A stretch of DNA of 38,837 nucleotides, taken from the NCBI RefSeq assembly GCF_014843825.1, contig NZ_JHQR01000269.1:1-38837 (forward strand), written 5' to 3'. Shown here one piece after another: positions 7,643 to 16,243 of the stretch (its first letter is position 1; the number at the start of each line of letters is the position of its first letter). The notes below the pieces were generated by a model. It saw nothing but the letters and a program-made list of their open reading frames with translations. It ran no database searches and was not told the DNA's origin. The translations under genes and the position numbers were made by a program. Source of the DNA: Mesorhizobium silamurunense. GTDB lineage: Bacteria > Pseudomonadota > Alphaproteobacteria > Rhizobiales > Rhizobiaceae.

Positions 7643-9100
7643 TTACATCGGCTGCTTTTTCCTGACCGGCGCGAGGATGTCGAACGGCAGATCGTTCTTC
7701 TGCTCCGACGGCGTGCGCGCATAGGTTTCGGTATCGGCCGTTGCCGGCACGCCGAATTCCGTTCGCGCATAGGCCGCGGCTTGCTTGGCCGGCTGGATGT
7801 TCAGCGTCTTCAGCAACTCTCCGGTCGCGGCCAGCAGCCGGTATTCGGCAAACAGCGATGCATAGGACGAGGTGTCGGCCAGCGTCGCGGTGTTGAAGCG
7901 CGTGTTCTGCGCATCGAGCACGTCGAGCAGCGAGCGCTGTCCGACCTTGAACTGCTCGCGATAGGACGCAACCAGCTTTTCGTTGGTGGCTGCCTGCAGG
8001 CGCAGCGTCTGCGAAAGTTCCGCCTGGCGGAAGCGGCGGTCCCACGATGTGCGCACGGCTTCCTCGATCTCGCGCAGCACCTGATGCAGCGCAAGGCGTT
8101 GCTCGCTGGTGCGGCGGATCTGCTCCTGCTCGTTGGCCTTGTCGATGCCGCCCCGATAAAGGTTCCAGCGCAGCACGACCCGAGCCTGCAGGTCGCTGGT
8201 GTCGCCGTCGTCGCCGTCGATGTCATATCCGCCCCGGGCGACGCCCTCGGCGGTAATCGTGGGACCGTATTTGGCCCGCGCTGCGTCGACCAGCGAGGCG
8301 GCGGCGTCGATGTCGCTGTTGGCCATATGGACGCGCGGATTGTTCTGCCTGGCAAGCCCGATCGCGTCATCGAGCGAGCGCGGCAGCGCGCCGGCCACAT
8401 CGGCCGGCCGTGACGGATTGGTCAGCGGCTTGCCGACATTCTTAAAGAAGCGGATCTTGGCCGCCTCCAGTTCCTCGGTCGCCTCCTGCATCCGCGCCTT
8501 GGCGGCGTAAAGCCGCTCCTCGGCCTGCTGCCGGTCGGCATCGTTGAGCGCACCGCCGGCGATGCCCTGCTTGATGTCGCCGAGTATAGACTGATGGAAG
8601 GCGAGGTTCTTCTTCGCTTCGGCGACGATCGACGCCTGCAGCATATATTCGAGATAGTCCTGGACGACGGAAAGCCCGATGAATTCGGACCGTTCCAGCA
8701 CCCTGAAGGAAGCTCCATCGACACGCGAGGCCTGGCGGTTCAATTCGGCCCGTCTTGCGCCGCTGTCATAAAGCGTCTGCGTGACGGTGAGGTCGGCCTC
8801 GTTCGGGGAGAGGGCGTCGTTATCCTCGTCGAGCGCGCGCCGGGAAGAATTGTCGAGGCGGCGAACGCCCGTCGACGCTTCCAGATCGACACTCGGAAGA
8901 TAGAGGCCTTTCGCCTGGCGCAGCTCGAATTCGATGGCTTCGCGGTTTTCGATCGCCTGCCCAATCTCAGGATTGGACTCGACGGCGACCGCTACAGCTT
9001 CCTTGAGTGTGAGTGCGCTGGCGCTTCCGCAAGCCAGCATCGACACCGTAACAGCAAGCGCAATACGCCAGCCGACGGTCACTTTACCCGTCCTGGTCAT
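7643..9100 (-). CDS. TolC-family outer-membrane channel of the type I secretion operon
   Basis: A 485-residue protein and first gene of the minus-strand operon, 30 nt ahead of the ABC gene. A signal peptide (GWRIALAVTVSMLACGSASA) ends near residue 29. The mature part starts LTLKEAVAVAVESNPEIGQA, the classical opening of outer-membrane efflux proteins, and has the internal duplication of the fold (second half opens SLDDAIGLARQNNPRVHMA) with long helices such as LRQAKGLYLPSVDLEAS and YREQFKVGQRSLLDVLDAQN. It forms the trimeric tunnel that carries the cargo across the periplasm and outer membrane. Its position with ABC and HlyD genes makes a dedicated adhesin secretion role more likely than general efflux. 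Confidence 0.93.
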   Translation of the reverse strand: MTRTGKVTVGWRIALAVTVSMLACGSASALTLKEAVAVAVESNPEIGQAIENREAIEFELRQAKGLYLPSVDLEASTGVRRLDNSSRRALDEDNDALSPNEADLTVTQTLYDSGARRAELNRQASRVDGASFRVLERSEFIGLSVVQDYLEYMLQASIVAEAKKNLAFHQSILGDIKQGIAGGALNDADRQQAEERLYAAKARMQEATEELEAAKIRFFKNVGKPLTNPSRPADVAGALPRSLDDAIGLARQNNPRVHMANSDIDAAASLVDAARAKYGPTITAEGVARGGYDIDGDDGDTSDLQARVVLRWNLYRGGIDKANEQEQIRRTSEQRLALHQVLREIEEAVRTSWDRRFRQAELSQTLRLQAATNEKLVASYREQFKVGQRSLLDVLDAQNTRFNTATLADTSSYASLFAEYRLLAATGELLKTLNIQPAKQAAAYARTEFGVPATADTETYARTPSEQKNDLPFDILAPVRKKQPM

Positions 9101-9597
9101 TTCTACCCCGTGACTATCCCCGCGCCCTTTTGTTTTTGTCGGCGCTTATTTGCCCAAGCCTGCCACCAGAGCTTGCGGTGAGTATCTATCAGATTTTTCG
9201 GGGATGTGAGCACTTATTGATTTAGAGTGCTTTAAAAGCGAGGATTCCAGCCATTAGTCCCGGCGGATGTAGCAAAAATGGCACAGATACGATGCCCGGC
9301 CGGGGCGCCATTCAGTTGAAACCGCCCGCGATCGCGATTTTCCTTAATAAATAGCAAGTCCGCATAGAGGAATCGCCCCAGGCGCCGCTAACCGATGCCA
9401 CCCTTGGCGGTTCGATCGATTCCGTCCTCGCCCGGACATGGTCGCGCTGCAAACACGTGCAGGTTGCCGATTGCTGCGAAAAATCTGCTCCGGTTCTGCA
9501 AGGCGTGCGCTGGAAATCGCCATGCCTGGCTGGTTTTGTTGGCAAACGGGGATCGTTCCCTGTATTGCGGGCTGAAGCAAAGCATGGACGTTCTTGT
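9101..9597. promoter_or_regulatory. 497-nt divergent intergenic region upstream of the secretion operon and the SAF oxidoreductase
   Basis: No open frame here looks protein-like. A 6-bp inverted repeat AGCACT-N11-AGTGCT lies at 9209-9231, about 110 nt upstream of the TolC-family start, in a locally AT-rich patch. Near the rightward gene a weak promoter-like pair TTGGCA (9539-9544) and TATTGC (9563-9568) with an 18-nt spacer can be drawn. Both are candidates only; the rest shows nothing recognisable. Confidence 0.3.
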
Positions 9598-10938
9598 ATG
9601 ACAAATGTCGCCCTGACCGGGCTTGCCCGCGATCTCGCCCGGCGCGCCGCCGAGGGCCGCCCCGTGCGCATCGGCGTCATCGGCTCCGGCGAGATGGGCA
9701 CCGATCTGGTAACCCAGGGCATGCTGATGCCGGGCATTTCGGTTGCGGCCATCTCCACGCGCCGTCCGCACACGGCTCGCGACGCGATCCGCATCGCTTA
9801 TGGCGACGATGCAATGGCTGCCGAAGCCGAGACCGCCTCTAGGGTCAGCCAGGCGATCGAAAGCGGCAGGATAGCCATTACCTCGAACGAGATGCTGGTC
9901 ACCAATCCGCTGATCGACGTCGTCATCGATGCCACGGGCAAACCCGGCGTCGCCGCCGATTTCGACCTGATGGCCATGCAGCATGGCAAGCATCTGGTGA
10001 TGATGAATGTCGAGGCCGACGTCACCATCGGCTGTTACCTCAAGCAGCAGGCGGATCGGCTCGGCGTCGTCTATTCGGTCGGCGCCGGCGATGAGCCCTC
10101 GAGCTGCATGGAGCTGATCGAGTTCGCCTCGGCGCTCGGCTACACCATAGTCTCGGCCGGCAAGGGCAAGAACAACCCGCTCAACCACGACGCCGTTCCC
10201 GACGACTATCGCGAGGAAGCGCTGCGCCGCAACATGAACCCGCGCATGCTGGTCGAGTTCGTCGACGGTTCCAAGACCATGGTGGAGATGTGCGCCATCG
10301 CCAACGCCACCGGCCTGGTGCCCGATGTCCCAGGCATGCATGGCCCGAAGGCCGATCGCGACCAATTGGCCAAGGTGCTCATCCCGCGCGAGGATGGCGG
10401 CATCCTGTCGAAGAAGGGCGTCGTCGACTACACCATCGGCAAGGGCGTGGCGCCCGGCGTCTTCGTCATCGTCGAGGCGACGCACCCGCGCGTTGTCGAG
10501 CGCATGGACGATCTCCATGTTGGCCACGGCCCTTACTACAGCTTCTTCAGGCCATACCACCTGACCTCGTTGGAGGTGCCGCTGACTGCGGCCCGCATCA
10601 TGCTCTACGGCAGGCCCGACATGGTGCCGCTGCCGAAGCCGGTGGCCGAGGTCTGCGCGGTCGCCAAGCGTGATGTCGCCGCCGGCGAGACTTTCGACGC
10701 CATCGGCGAGACCTGCTACCGCTCCTGGACCATGACGGTCGCCGAGGCGCGCGCCAGCCGCGCCGTGCCGGTCGGACTGCTCGAAGGCGGCAAGGTGCTG
10801 AAGCCGGTCAAGAAAGGCGAGCTGTTGACCGCGGACAACGCCGCGCCTGACGAGACGACCAGGCTTTATGCTCTGCGTCGGTTGCAGGACGAGATGTTGT
10901 ACGGCGTGAGCGCTACTTCCCCAGCTCTATCGACCTGA
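9598..10938 (+). CDS. NAD(P)-dependent oxidoreductase, homoserine-dehydrogenase-like N domain with C-terminal SAF domain
   Basis: A 446-residue protein starting at ATG 9598 (MTNVALTGLARDLARRAAEG); translation upstream in this frame looks non-coding. Residues about 20-150 are a Rossmann fold (VRIGVIGSGEMGTDLVTQG, then VIDATGKPGVAADFDLMAMQHGKHLVMMNVE). The middle resembles homoserine dehydrogenase-like catalytic regions (YSVGAGDEPSSCMELIEFA, AGKGKNNPLNHDAVP). The C terminus, from about residue 350, is SAF/AFP-like (AVCAVAKRDVAAGETFDAIG, VPVGLLEGGKVLKPVKKGELLT). Because of the SAF domain such proteins are sometimes mislabelled FlgA, but no flagellar gene is near. Substrate and pathway are not deducible; neighbours do not help. 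Its last 26 nt overlap the 3' end of convergent proC. Confidence 0.75.
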   Translation: MTNVALTGLARDLARRAAEGRPVRIGVIGSGEMGTDLVTQGMLMPGISVAAISTRRPHTARDAIRIAYGDDAMAAEAETASRVSQAIESGRIAITSNEMLVTNPLIDVVIDATGKPGVAADFDLMAMQHGKHLVMMNVEADVTIGCYLKQQADRLGVVYSVGAGDEPSSCMELIEFASALGYTIVSAGKGKNNPLNHDAVPDDYREEALRRNMNPRMLVEFVDGSKTMVEMCAIANATGLVPDVPGMHGPKADRDQLAKVLIPREDGGILSKKGVVDYTIGKGVAPGVFVIVEATHPRVVERMDDLHVGHGPYYSFFRPYHLTSLEVPLTAARIMLYGRPDMVPLPKPVAEVCAVAKRDVAAGETFDAIGETCYRSWTMTVAEARASRAVPVGLLEGGKVLKPVKKGELLTADNAAPDETTRLYALRRLQDEMLYGVSATSPALST

Positions 10939-11728
10939 GCCGCGCCGCTTCCACCGCGTCGGTCAAAAGTTTCGTCAGCCCGTCTTCGCCCATCAGCACG
11001 GCAAGTGCGGCCGCGGTCGTGCCCTTGGGGCTGGTGACCTGCTGGCGCAGGACGCCCGGCTCCTCGTCGCTTTCGGCGGCAAGCGAGGCGGCGCCATAGA
11101 CGGTCTGCATGGCGAGCAGCTTGGCAGTCTCGGCCGGCAGGCCTGCCTTCTCGGCGGCAACGGTCAGCGCCTCGATGAAATGGAAGATATAGGCAGGGCC
11201 GGAACCGGAGACGGCGGTTACCGCGTCCATCAGGCTCTCGTCCTCGATCGTCGTCACGACGCCGCTCGCCGAGAGCAGCTCGGCGACGAAGCGCCTGACG
11301 TCGTCCAAGACGAGTGGGTTGGAAAACACCACCATCATGCCCTTGCCGATCGCCGCCGGCGTGTTCGGCATGCAGCGGACAATCGGCGCGAGCTCGCCCA
11401 GGATCTCCTCGAAGGTCGCGACCGGCGTGCCCGCGGCGATGCTGACGAAGGTGGTCCTGCCGTCGCCGAAGCGCTTGTAGCTTGCCGTCACATCGCGGAT
11501 GACCTGCGGCTTCACGGCGATGACGACGAGATCGGGCACCGCATCGGCCGGAATGGCGAATGCGTCGGCCGCGGTGCTGCAACCCAGATGTTCGGCGCGC
11601 TTGCGCAGTTCGGCATTGGGCTCGACCACGAACACCGCCGATGGCTCGAGCTTGCCGGACTTCAGCCAGCCGGAAAGCATGGCGTAACCCATATTGCCGC
11701 AACCGGCGAGAACGAGCCTGATGGTCAT
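10913..11728 (-). CDS. proC: Pyrroline-5-carboxylate reductase
   Basis: A 271-residue protein of normal family length. The start at 11728 is chosen because GGAGG lies 6 nt upstream; a longer frame adds an unlikely leader. The N-terminal Rossmann motif is LAGCGNMGYAMLSGWLKSG, followed by VVIAVKPQ, the MPNTPAAIGKGM motif, and the C-terminal dimer/active-site helix AVSGSGPAYIFHFIEALTVAAEKAGL and VTSPKGTTAAAL signature region (each seen in order). The enzyme reduces pyrroline-5-carboxylate to proline with NAD(P)H in the cytoplasm, the last step of proline synthesis. It lies 81 nt downstream of the polysaccharide polymerase in the same direction, but a functional link is unlikely. Confidence 0.95.
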   Translation of the reverse strand: MTIRLVLAGCGNMGYAMLSGWLKSGKLEPSAVFVVEPNAELRKRAEHLGCSTAADAFAIPADAVPDLVVIAVKPQVIRDVTASYKRFGDGRTTFVSIAAGTPVATFEEILGELAPIVRCMPNTPAAIGKGMMVVFSNPLVLDDVRRFVAELLSASGVVTTIEDESLMDAVTAVSGSGPAYIFHFIEALTVAAEKAGLPAETAKLLAMQTVYGAASLAAESDEEPGVLRQQVTSPKGTTAAALAVLMGEDGLTKLLTDAVEAARLRSIELGK

Positions 11729-11809
11729 CGAAACCTCCGTAAAGACGGCTGTCTTAGCCGCTTGCGCGGCTACGGAAAAGTCCAGTCGCACGGAGATCGA
11801 TCGGCCAGT

Positions 11810-13129
11810 TCATTTGGGACGGCGAACCGGGAGAGGTCGCAGCGACACTTGCCGCAGGCCAAGCAAGCTGAGCACGAAGAGCAGCCAGACGGGGTCGGCG
11901 CGGCGGAAGAAGAAGCTTTCGAGAAATCCGTTCAGCGCCGCAAACAGCACCACCATCATAAAGAAGTCGCCGAGATAGATGTTCTCCTTGCGCGGCGGGA
12001 TGCGCATATAGTCGCGCAAGGGCGCGATGAGAAAAGTATAGACCGCGACGCAGAGCGCGGGGATGCCCATCAGCACCGCGATGTCGAGATAGCCGTCATG
12101 ACCGTGCACAATGGTGCGGATGTCCCAGGGCCGGTCGAAAGGCTGGTCCTGGTTGAGCAGCAGCGGCGTTCCCCAGAAGCTTTCATAGCCGTAGCCGGTC
12201 CAGGGCTTCTTCGCCAGCATCTCGCCGGCAAACTCCCATAGCGTGGTGCGGCCGGTATAGGTGAGATCAGGGAAATAGACCGCCGCCAGGTGCTTCACCG
12301 GCGGAATGAAGACGATGCCCAGTGTGCCGACCGCCGTCGCGATGATTGCGCACAGGAATAGCACCGGCGTGCCGAGCCGCATGCCGATGAGGCTGGGCAG
12401 CACCACGATCAGGATGGAGAACGGCACCAGTCCGACGGTCGTCTTCGAGCCGGTATGCAGCACGAAGATCATCGCCGCTGAGAAGATGCCGATACCCCAC
12501 CAGCGTTGCCCGCGCCGCCAGAGATAGAGCCCGGCGAAGCTGAAGCAGGCCATCACCGGTCCCGCGATGTTCTTGTGGGTGAAGACCCCGCGCCACAAGC
12601 CGGCATGTTCCGGCTCCTGCGAGTCGGCGGTGTGGAGAGCCTCGTTCGGAAAGACGATGAGGCCGACATAAGAAAGCCCCATCACCACGACGGCGGTGAA
12701 GATGATGACCCTGGCGAAGGAGTCCGCATCGCGCGGCAGCACCAGGATCGTCGCCATGGTGATGATGCCGATCATGGTGAAGGAGGCCGCTCGCATCGCC
12801 GATGGCGGATCGGTCGCAAGGATCACCGACAGGAAGAAGAAGCCCAGCATCAGCGCCCAGGACGGGCTGATGAGCGAGCGCACTACGCGCGGATCGGCGA
12901 AGGCGAGCAGCGAGAAGATCGAGATCGCGCCGAGCGAGCCGAAGCCGAGCTGGTTGACGATATCGCCGCCGTCGCCGGTGAGTTCGGCGCCGGCAGGCTG
13001 GAAGGGCCGGAACGAGATGATGATGGTGGCAAAAAGCAGCGCAGCGATCGCCGTCGCGACGCCCTCGCGCGTGAAGGCGGCGCTGAGCGGCGCGCGCTCA
13101 GTTCTTCTCAGGCTGCCGGTACTGCTCAT
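11810..13129 (-). CDS. O-antigen ligase/polymerase family membrane protein (Wzy/ExoQ-like)
   Basis: A 439-residue integral membrane protein with about ten or more hydrophobic segments (for example VATAIAALLFATIIISF, IIFTAVVVMGLSYVGLIVF, ILIVVLPSLIGM, FFMMVVLFAALNGFLESFFF). The Wzy_C/O-antigen ligase pattern is visible: GVFTHKNIAGPVMA, the HTGSKTTVGLVPFS stretch, the periplasmic loop with TGRTTLWEFAGEMLAKKPWTG and GHDGYLDIAVLMGIPAL. Homologues such as ExoQ join repeat units of exopolysaccharide on the periplasmic face. The start at 13129 gives a 32-nt overlap with the upstream glycosyltransferase stop; 13171 is an alternative, and neither has a clear ribosome site. It belongs to the cluster extending to 21011. 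Confidence 0.85.
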   Translation of the reverse strand: MSSTGSLRRTERAPLSAAFTREGVATAIAALLFATIIISFRPFQPAGAELTGDGGDIVNQLGFGSLGAISIFSLLAFADPRVVRSLISPSWALMLGFFFLSVILATDPPSAMRAASFTMIGIITMATILVLPRDADSFARVIIFTAVVVMGLSYVGLIVFPNEALHTADSQEPEHAGLWRGVFTHKNIAGPVMACFSFAGLYLWRRGQRWWGIGIFSAAMIFVLHTGSKTTVGLVPFSILIVVLPSLIGMRLGTPVLFLCAIIATAVGTLGIVFIPPVKHLAAVYFPDLTYTGRTTLWEFAGEMLAKKPWTGYGYESFWGTPLLLNQDQPFDRPWDIRTIVHGHDGYLDIAVLMGIPALCVAVYTFLIAPLRDYMRIPPRKENIYLGDFFMMVVLFAALNGFLESFFFRRADPVWLLFVLSLLGLRQVSLRPLPVRRPK

Positions 13130-14111
13130 TGGAATATCCGAATTCGGCAAGCACCCGGCCGAGCGCGACATAGACGGGATAGAGACCTGTTGCCAGCGAA
13201 CCCGTGCGCGCCAGCCTTATCGCGCCGCGCAGCGGCGAGGCGGCAAGCAGCGCCAGGCTTTTCAAAATAACCTTGGTGCCGGCGAACGGCGTGCCCGCGC
13301 GCTTCTTCTTTTCCACCAGGGTCGAGATGACGCCGTTGCGCAGGCTGCGGGCGCGGATCCAGTCGGCCTCGACGCGGCGCGCTGGGACCGTTTCCTCGAC
13401 CCTTGCCTCGGCGCACCAGCCGAGCGCGAAGCCCTTCTGCGCGGCGCGGCTCAGGAAATCGGAATCGCCACCGCCCATGAAGTTGAACCTCAGATCGAGG
13501 AAGGGCGACCCCATGGCCGCAAGCACGTTGCGCCCGACCAGCAGATTGCCGGACGAATAGAGCGCCGGCACGCGGCCGGTTTCACGATATGGCGGCGCGA
13601 AAACGGGATGGTCGGCCCATCTCGCATGGGAAGGATCGGCAAAGACCGGCACCTGCGGCCCGCCGACGATGTCGGCTCGAAGCGTCTCGGCGGCCTTGCA
13701 CATGCGCTCCAGCCAGCCGGGCTCGGCGATCTCGTCGTCGTCGATCACCAGCAGATGCTTGAAGTTGGCGAACTGCAGCATCGCCGTCTGCCAGCCGGCA
13801 TTGTAGGCGCTGCAATTGCCGCGCTCATGCGCGATGATCACCAGGCCCGGCATCTCGCCGTGCTCGAACAGCGGCAATGCCGCCTTGGCGCCCTCGCGCG
13901 CCTCGGCCTCGTTTTCCATGACGATGACGGCGAAGCGGCGCGCGGTTTTCTGGGCCTTGAGCGATGCCAGCGTTTCCAGGAGCAGCCGGGGCCGCTTGAA
14001 GGTCGGCAGCGTCACGACCGCTTCGACGGTCTCGGCGGCGAGCCCCGGAGACCGCCCCGCGATCGATACCCCCGCGGTCGATACCAAAGCGTCCGATGGC
14101 AAAGGGAGCAT
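13098..14111 (-). CDS. Family 2 glycosyltransferase
   Basis: A 337-residue GT-A enzyme. The ATG at 14111 (MLPLPSDALVST) is chosen because the open frame upstream does not look protein-like; GGAAACGG precedes it, a weak ribosome site. Recognisable features are the start of the nucleotide-sugar fold (AVVTLPTFKRPRLLLETLASL, about residues 25-45), the acceptor region ERGNCSAYNAGWQTAM, the metal-binding LLVIDDDEIAEPGWLERM (DDD for the DXD motif), GGPQVPVF, and the later GNLLVGRNVLAAMG, MGGGDSDFLSRAAQKGF with acidic residues usual in GT2. It adds one sugar of an unknown type to a lipid-linked repeat unit at the inner membrane. It overlaps the polymerase gene and is divergent from the GT4-like gene. 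Confidence 0.88.
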   Translation of the reverse strand: MLPLPSDALVSTAGVSIAGRSPGLAAETVEAVVTLPTFKRPRLLLETLASLKAQKTARRFAVIVMENEAEAREGAKAALPLFEHGEMPGLVIIAHERGNCSAYNAGWQTAMLQFANFKHLLVIDDDEIAEPGWLERMCKAAETLRADIVGGPQVPVFADPSHARWADHPVFAPPYRETGRVPALYSSGNLLVGRNVLAAMGSPFLDLRFNFMGGGDSDFLSRAAQKGFALGWCAEARVEETVPARRVEADWIRARSLRNGVISTLVEKKKRAGTPFAGTKVILKSLALLAASPLRGAIRLARTGSLATGLYPVYVALGRVLAEFGYSNEQYRQPEKN

Positions 14112-14279
14112 CCGTTTCCAGCCGAGTGGGTTCGGCTCTCGATAGCAGCCCGATGATAACGTTTCGTTAATCACCTTCACGGGCAGGCTCGGCAAAACCG
14201 GGGCGTCCGGCCTTTGACGGTGCCATTTAATCAAGGCTTCACCGCGCTTTGCTACCGGCTGCACCAAGGGATAGGTGAA
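14112..14279. promoter_or_regulatory. Divergent control region of two polysaccharide units, with TAACG-TTT-CGTTA inverted repeat
   Basis: The 168-nt gap separates the GT2 gene (leftward) and the GT4-like gene (rightward). A perfect 5-bp inverted repeat TAACG-N3-CGTTA lies at 14157-14169, about 46 nt upstream of the GT2 start. The TTAACG core recurs twice in the other divergent gap of this cluster (18493-18692). A shared regulator site is possible; it is unproven. Confidence 0.35.
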
Positions 14280-15452
14280 ATGCATCTGCTGTTCGCCACA
14301 TCGATCGTGCCCGACGGCGCTCTCGCTTCGGGCTACGAGATTGCCAACGCCGCGATCATCGACGCGCTGCGGCGTGCCGGCGCGCGCGTCACGGTGATCG
14401 GCTTCAGCTGGCCGGGAAAGCCTGTCGCCGATCCTGAGAACACCATCGTGCTCGGCGCGATCGATGTGCGCACCGAGAGCGTCTCGCCACAGCAGAAGCT
14501 GGCCTGGGTGGCCAAGGCGATGCTGACCGGTCTCACCTTCGCCTCGGTCAAGCTGCGCGTCGTTTCCGATGCGGACGTGCGCGCCGCGATCGAACGCGCC
14601 GGCCCGTTCGATGGCTATGTCCTCAACTCCGTGCAATTTGCCGGCGCCTTTGAGGGCCTCTTCGGCGACCGGCGTTCGATCTTCGTCGCGCACAATGTCG
14701 AGCATCGCTCGGCCGAGGAGAACGCCGCGGCGACTGGCAGTGCCCTTCAACGCTGGCTGTTCCGGCGCGAGGCCAGGCTGCTCCAAGTCATGGAAGAGCG
14801 TCTCTGCCGCGCCGCGCGCTTCGTCTTCACGCTGGCCGAAGAGGACCGCGCAGCACTTGGTGTTGCCTCCGACGACCGTTCGGCCGTGCTGCCGCTGGTG
14901 ACCCGCGCCGAAGCGCCGACGAAGAAGGGTCTGCGCCACATCGACTGCGATGCCGCGCTGATCGGTACCTGGACCTGGCAGCCCAACCGCATCGGCCTCG
15001 ATTGGTTCTTGACCAAGGTCGTTCCGCATCTCAGGCCGGATTTCCGCATCAGGATCGCCGGCAACATGCCGTCGGGCGTGGCATCGACACATTCCGGCGT
15101 CCAGTTTGTCGGCAGGGTTCCGGATGCCCAGGCCTTCGTGCGCGGCGGCGCCGTCATTCCGCTGATCAGCACCGCCGGCAGCGGCGTGCAGTTGAAGACC
15201 ATCGAGACCTTCGAGCTTGGCCTGCCTTCCGTCGCCACCGGCCGCTCCTTGCGCGGCATCGGCTATCGGCCGCAAAACTGTGTCGTTACCGACGATCCCG
15301 TCGCCTTCGCCTCGGCGCTCGAGGCGGCGGCAGCCGACGTGCGGGATGTCGACGGCAGCGCCTTCCATCGCCGGCAGGTGAGAGCGCTCGATGCCGCGAT
15401 CGGGCTTGGGCTGGAGAAACTCGGCGCCGTCAGGCACGAGGTCGCTGCATGA
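14280..15452 (+). CDS. GT4-like glycosyltransferase
   Basis: A 390-residue GT-B-type protein. The ATG at 14280 follows AGGTGAA; a longer frame from 14214 has no ribosome site. The N half has the acceptor-domain start (MHLLFATSIVPDGALASGYEIANAAIIDAL) and a FVAHNVEHRSAEENA motif typical of this subgroup. The C half shows LIGTWTWQPNRIGLDWFL, RIRIAGNMPSG, VQFVGRVPDAQAFV and the sugar-nucleotide site region IPLISTAGSGVQLKTIETF with the terminal E of the EX7E-like motif, then GLPSVATGRSLRG. It likely transfers a sugar during repeat-unit assembly at the inner membrane. Its stop overlaps the next start (ATGA), showing coupling to the WecG-like gene. Sugar specificity cannot be read. Confidence 0.82.
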   Translation: MHLLFATSIVPDGALASGYEIANAAIIDALRRAGARVTVIGFSWPGKPVADPENTIVLGAIDVRTESVSPQQKLAWVAKAMLTGLTFASVKLRVVSDADVRAAIERAGPFDGYVLNSVQFAGAFEGLFGDRRSIFVAHNVEHRSAEENAAATGSALQRWLFRREARLLQVMEERLCRAARFVFTLAEEDRAALGVASDDRSAVLPLVTRAEAPTKKGLRHIDCDAALIGTWTWQPNRIGLDWFLTKVVPHLRPDFRIRIAGNMPSGVASTHSGVQFVGRVPDAQAFVRGGAVIPLISTAGSGVQLKTIETFELGLPSVATGRSLRGIGYRPQNCVVTDDPVAFASALEAAAADVRDVDGSAFHRRQVRALDAAIGLGLEKLGAVRHEVAA

Positions 15453-16243
15453 ACATGCATACCGCCCGCGCCGCCTTCGGTTTCGACACGCTGAGGAGGA
15501 TCCTCGGCATCTCCGTGCTTGCCATCCGCTGGGACGAGGCGATAGCGCTGCTCTCGCGGCTGATCGCCGAGCGGCGCTTCACCAAGGTGAGCTTCCTCAA
15601 CGCCCACAATGCCAACCTCGCCCACGGCGATCCGGTGTTTGCCGAAGCGCTCGATGACTTTCTCGTGCTGCCGGACGGTGTCGGCGTCGACATCGCCGCA
15701 AAGCTGCTCTACGGCGCGCCTTTCCCCGACAACCTCAACGGCACCGATTTCATCCCGGCTTTCCTGCAGGCATCGACGCGGCCGTTGACCGTGGCGTTGC
15801 TCGGCGCGACGCGGGTCAACGCCGAGGCGGCATCCGTCAAGCTGTCCGCGCTCGCCGTGCAGCACAAATTCGTCGTCATCCATGACGGGTATTTTTCCCC
15901 GGCCGACGAGCCGGCGATCGTCGAGCGCATCGCCAGGCTGCGGCCGGACATTCTGCTGGTCGCCATGGGTGTGCCGCGCCAGGAATTGTGGATCGCGCGC
16001 CATATCGATGCCCGCCATTGCACGCTGCCGATCGCAGTCGGCGCGCTGCTCGATTTCCTGAGCGGCACCGTGCCGCGCGCTCCGCTCTGGATGCGTCGCC
16101 TCAGGCTCGAATGGCTGTTTCGCCTGTGGATCGAACCCGGCCGCCTGTGGCGCCGTTACGTGGTCGGCAATCCGCTCTTCCTGTGGCGTGTCCTCAAGCA
16201 GAAATTATCGCACGGGCCGCGGCCAGCGGAGGCGCGCCGTTGA
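15449..16243 (+). CDS. WecG/TagA/CpsF family glycosyltransferase (GT26)
   Basis: A 264-residue protein starting at ATG 15449 in a 4-nt overlap with the preceding stop. Family hallmarks in order: ISVLAIRWDEAIALLSRLI, VSFLNAHNANLAHGD, LPDGVGVDIAAKLL, NLNGTDFIPAFLQ, VALLGATRVNAEAAS, RPDILLVAMGVPRQELWI and a C-terminal WMRRLRLEWLFRLWIEPGRLWRRYV membrane-associating tail. Members such as WecG and TagA add the second sugar to an undecaprenyl-pyrophosphate-linked monosaccharide. That implies an initiating phosphoglycosyl transferase somewhere, but none is in this window. Its stop overlaps the TTG start of the next gene. Confidence 0.92.
   Translation: MNMHTARAAFGFDTLRRILGISVLAIRWDEAIALLSRLIAERRFTKVSFLNAHNANLAHGDPVFAEALDDFLVLPDGVGVDIAAKLLYGAPFPDNLNGTDFIPAFLQASTRPLTVALLGATRVNAEAASVKLSALAVQHKFVVIHDGYFSPADEPAIVERIARLRPDILLVAMGVPRQELWIARHIDARHCTLPIAVGALLDFLSGTVPRAPLWMRRLRLEWLFRLWIEPGRLWRRYVVGNPLFLWRVLKQKLSHGPRPAEARR

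Noticed and set aside
9539..9568. Promoter-like TTGGCA-N18-TATTGC before the SAF oxidoreductase
   Set aside because: The -10 matches only 3 of 6 consensus bases; kept as a remark, not as a feature.
9312..9794. Minus-strand open frames in and beside the 9101-9597 gap
   Set aside because: No ribosome site, biased composition and overlap with the oxidoreductase start; not protein-like.
13098..15437. A 779-codon open frame on the minus strand covering the GT2 gene and extending through the opposite GT4-like gene
   Set aside because: Only the last 337 codons read as a glycosyltransferase. The rest is the antisense of a well-supported plus-strand gene, an effect of high GC.
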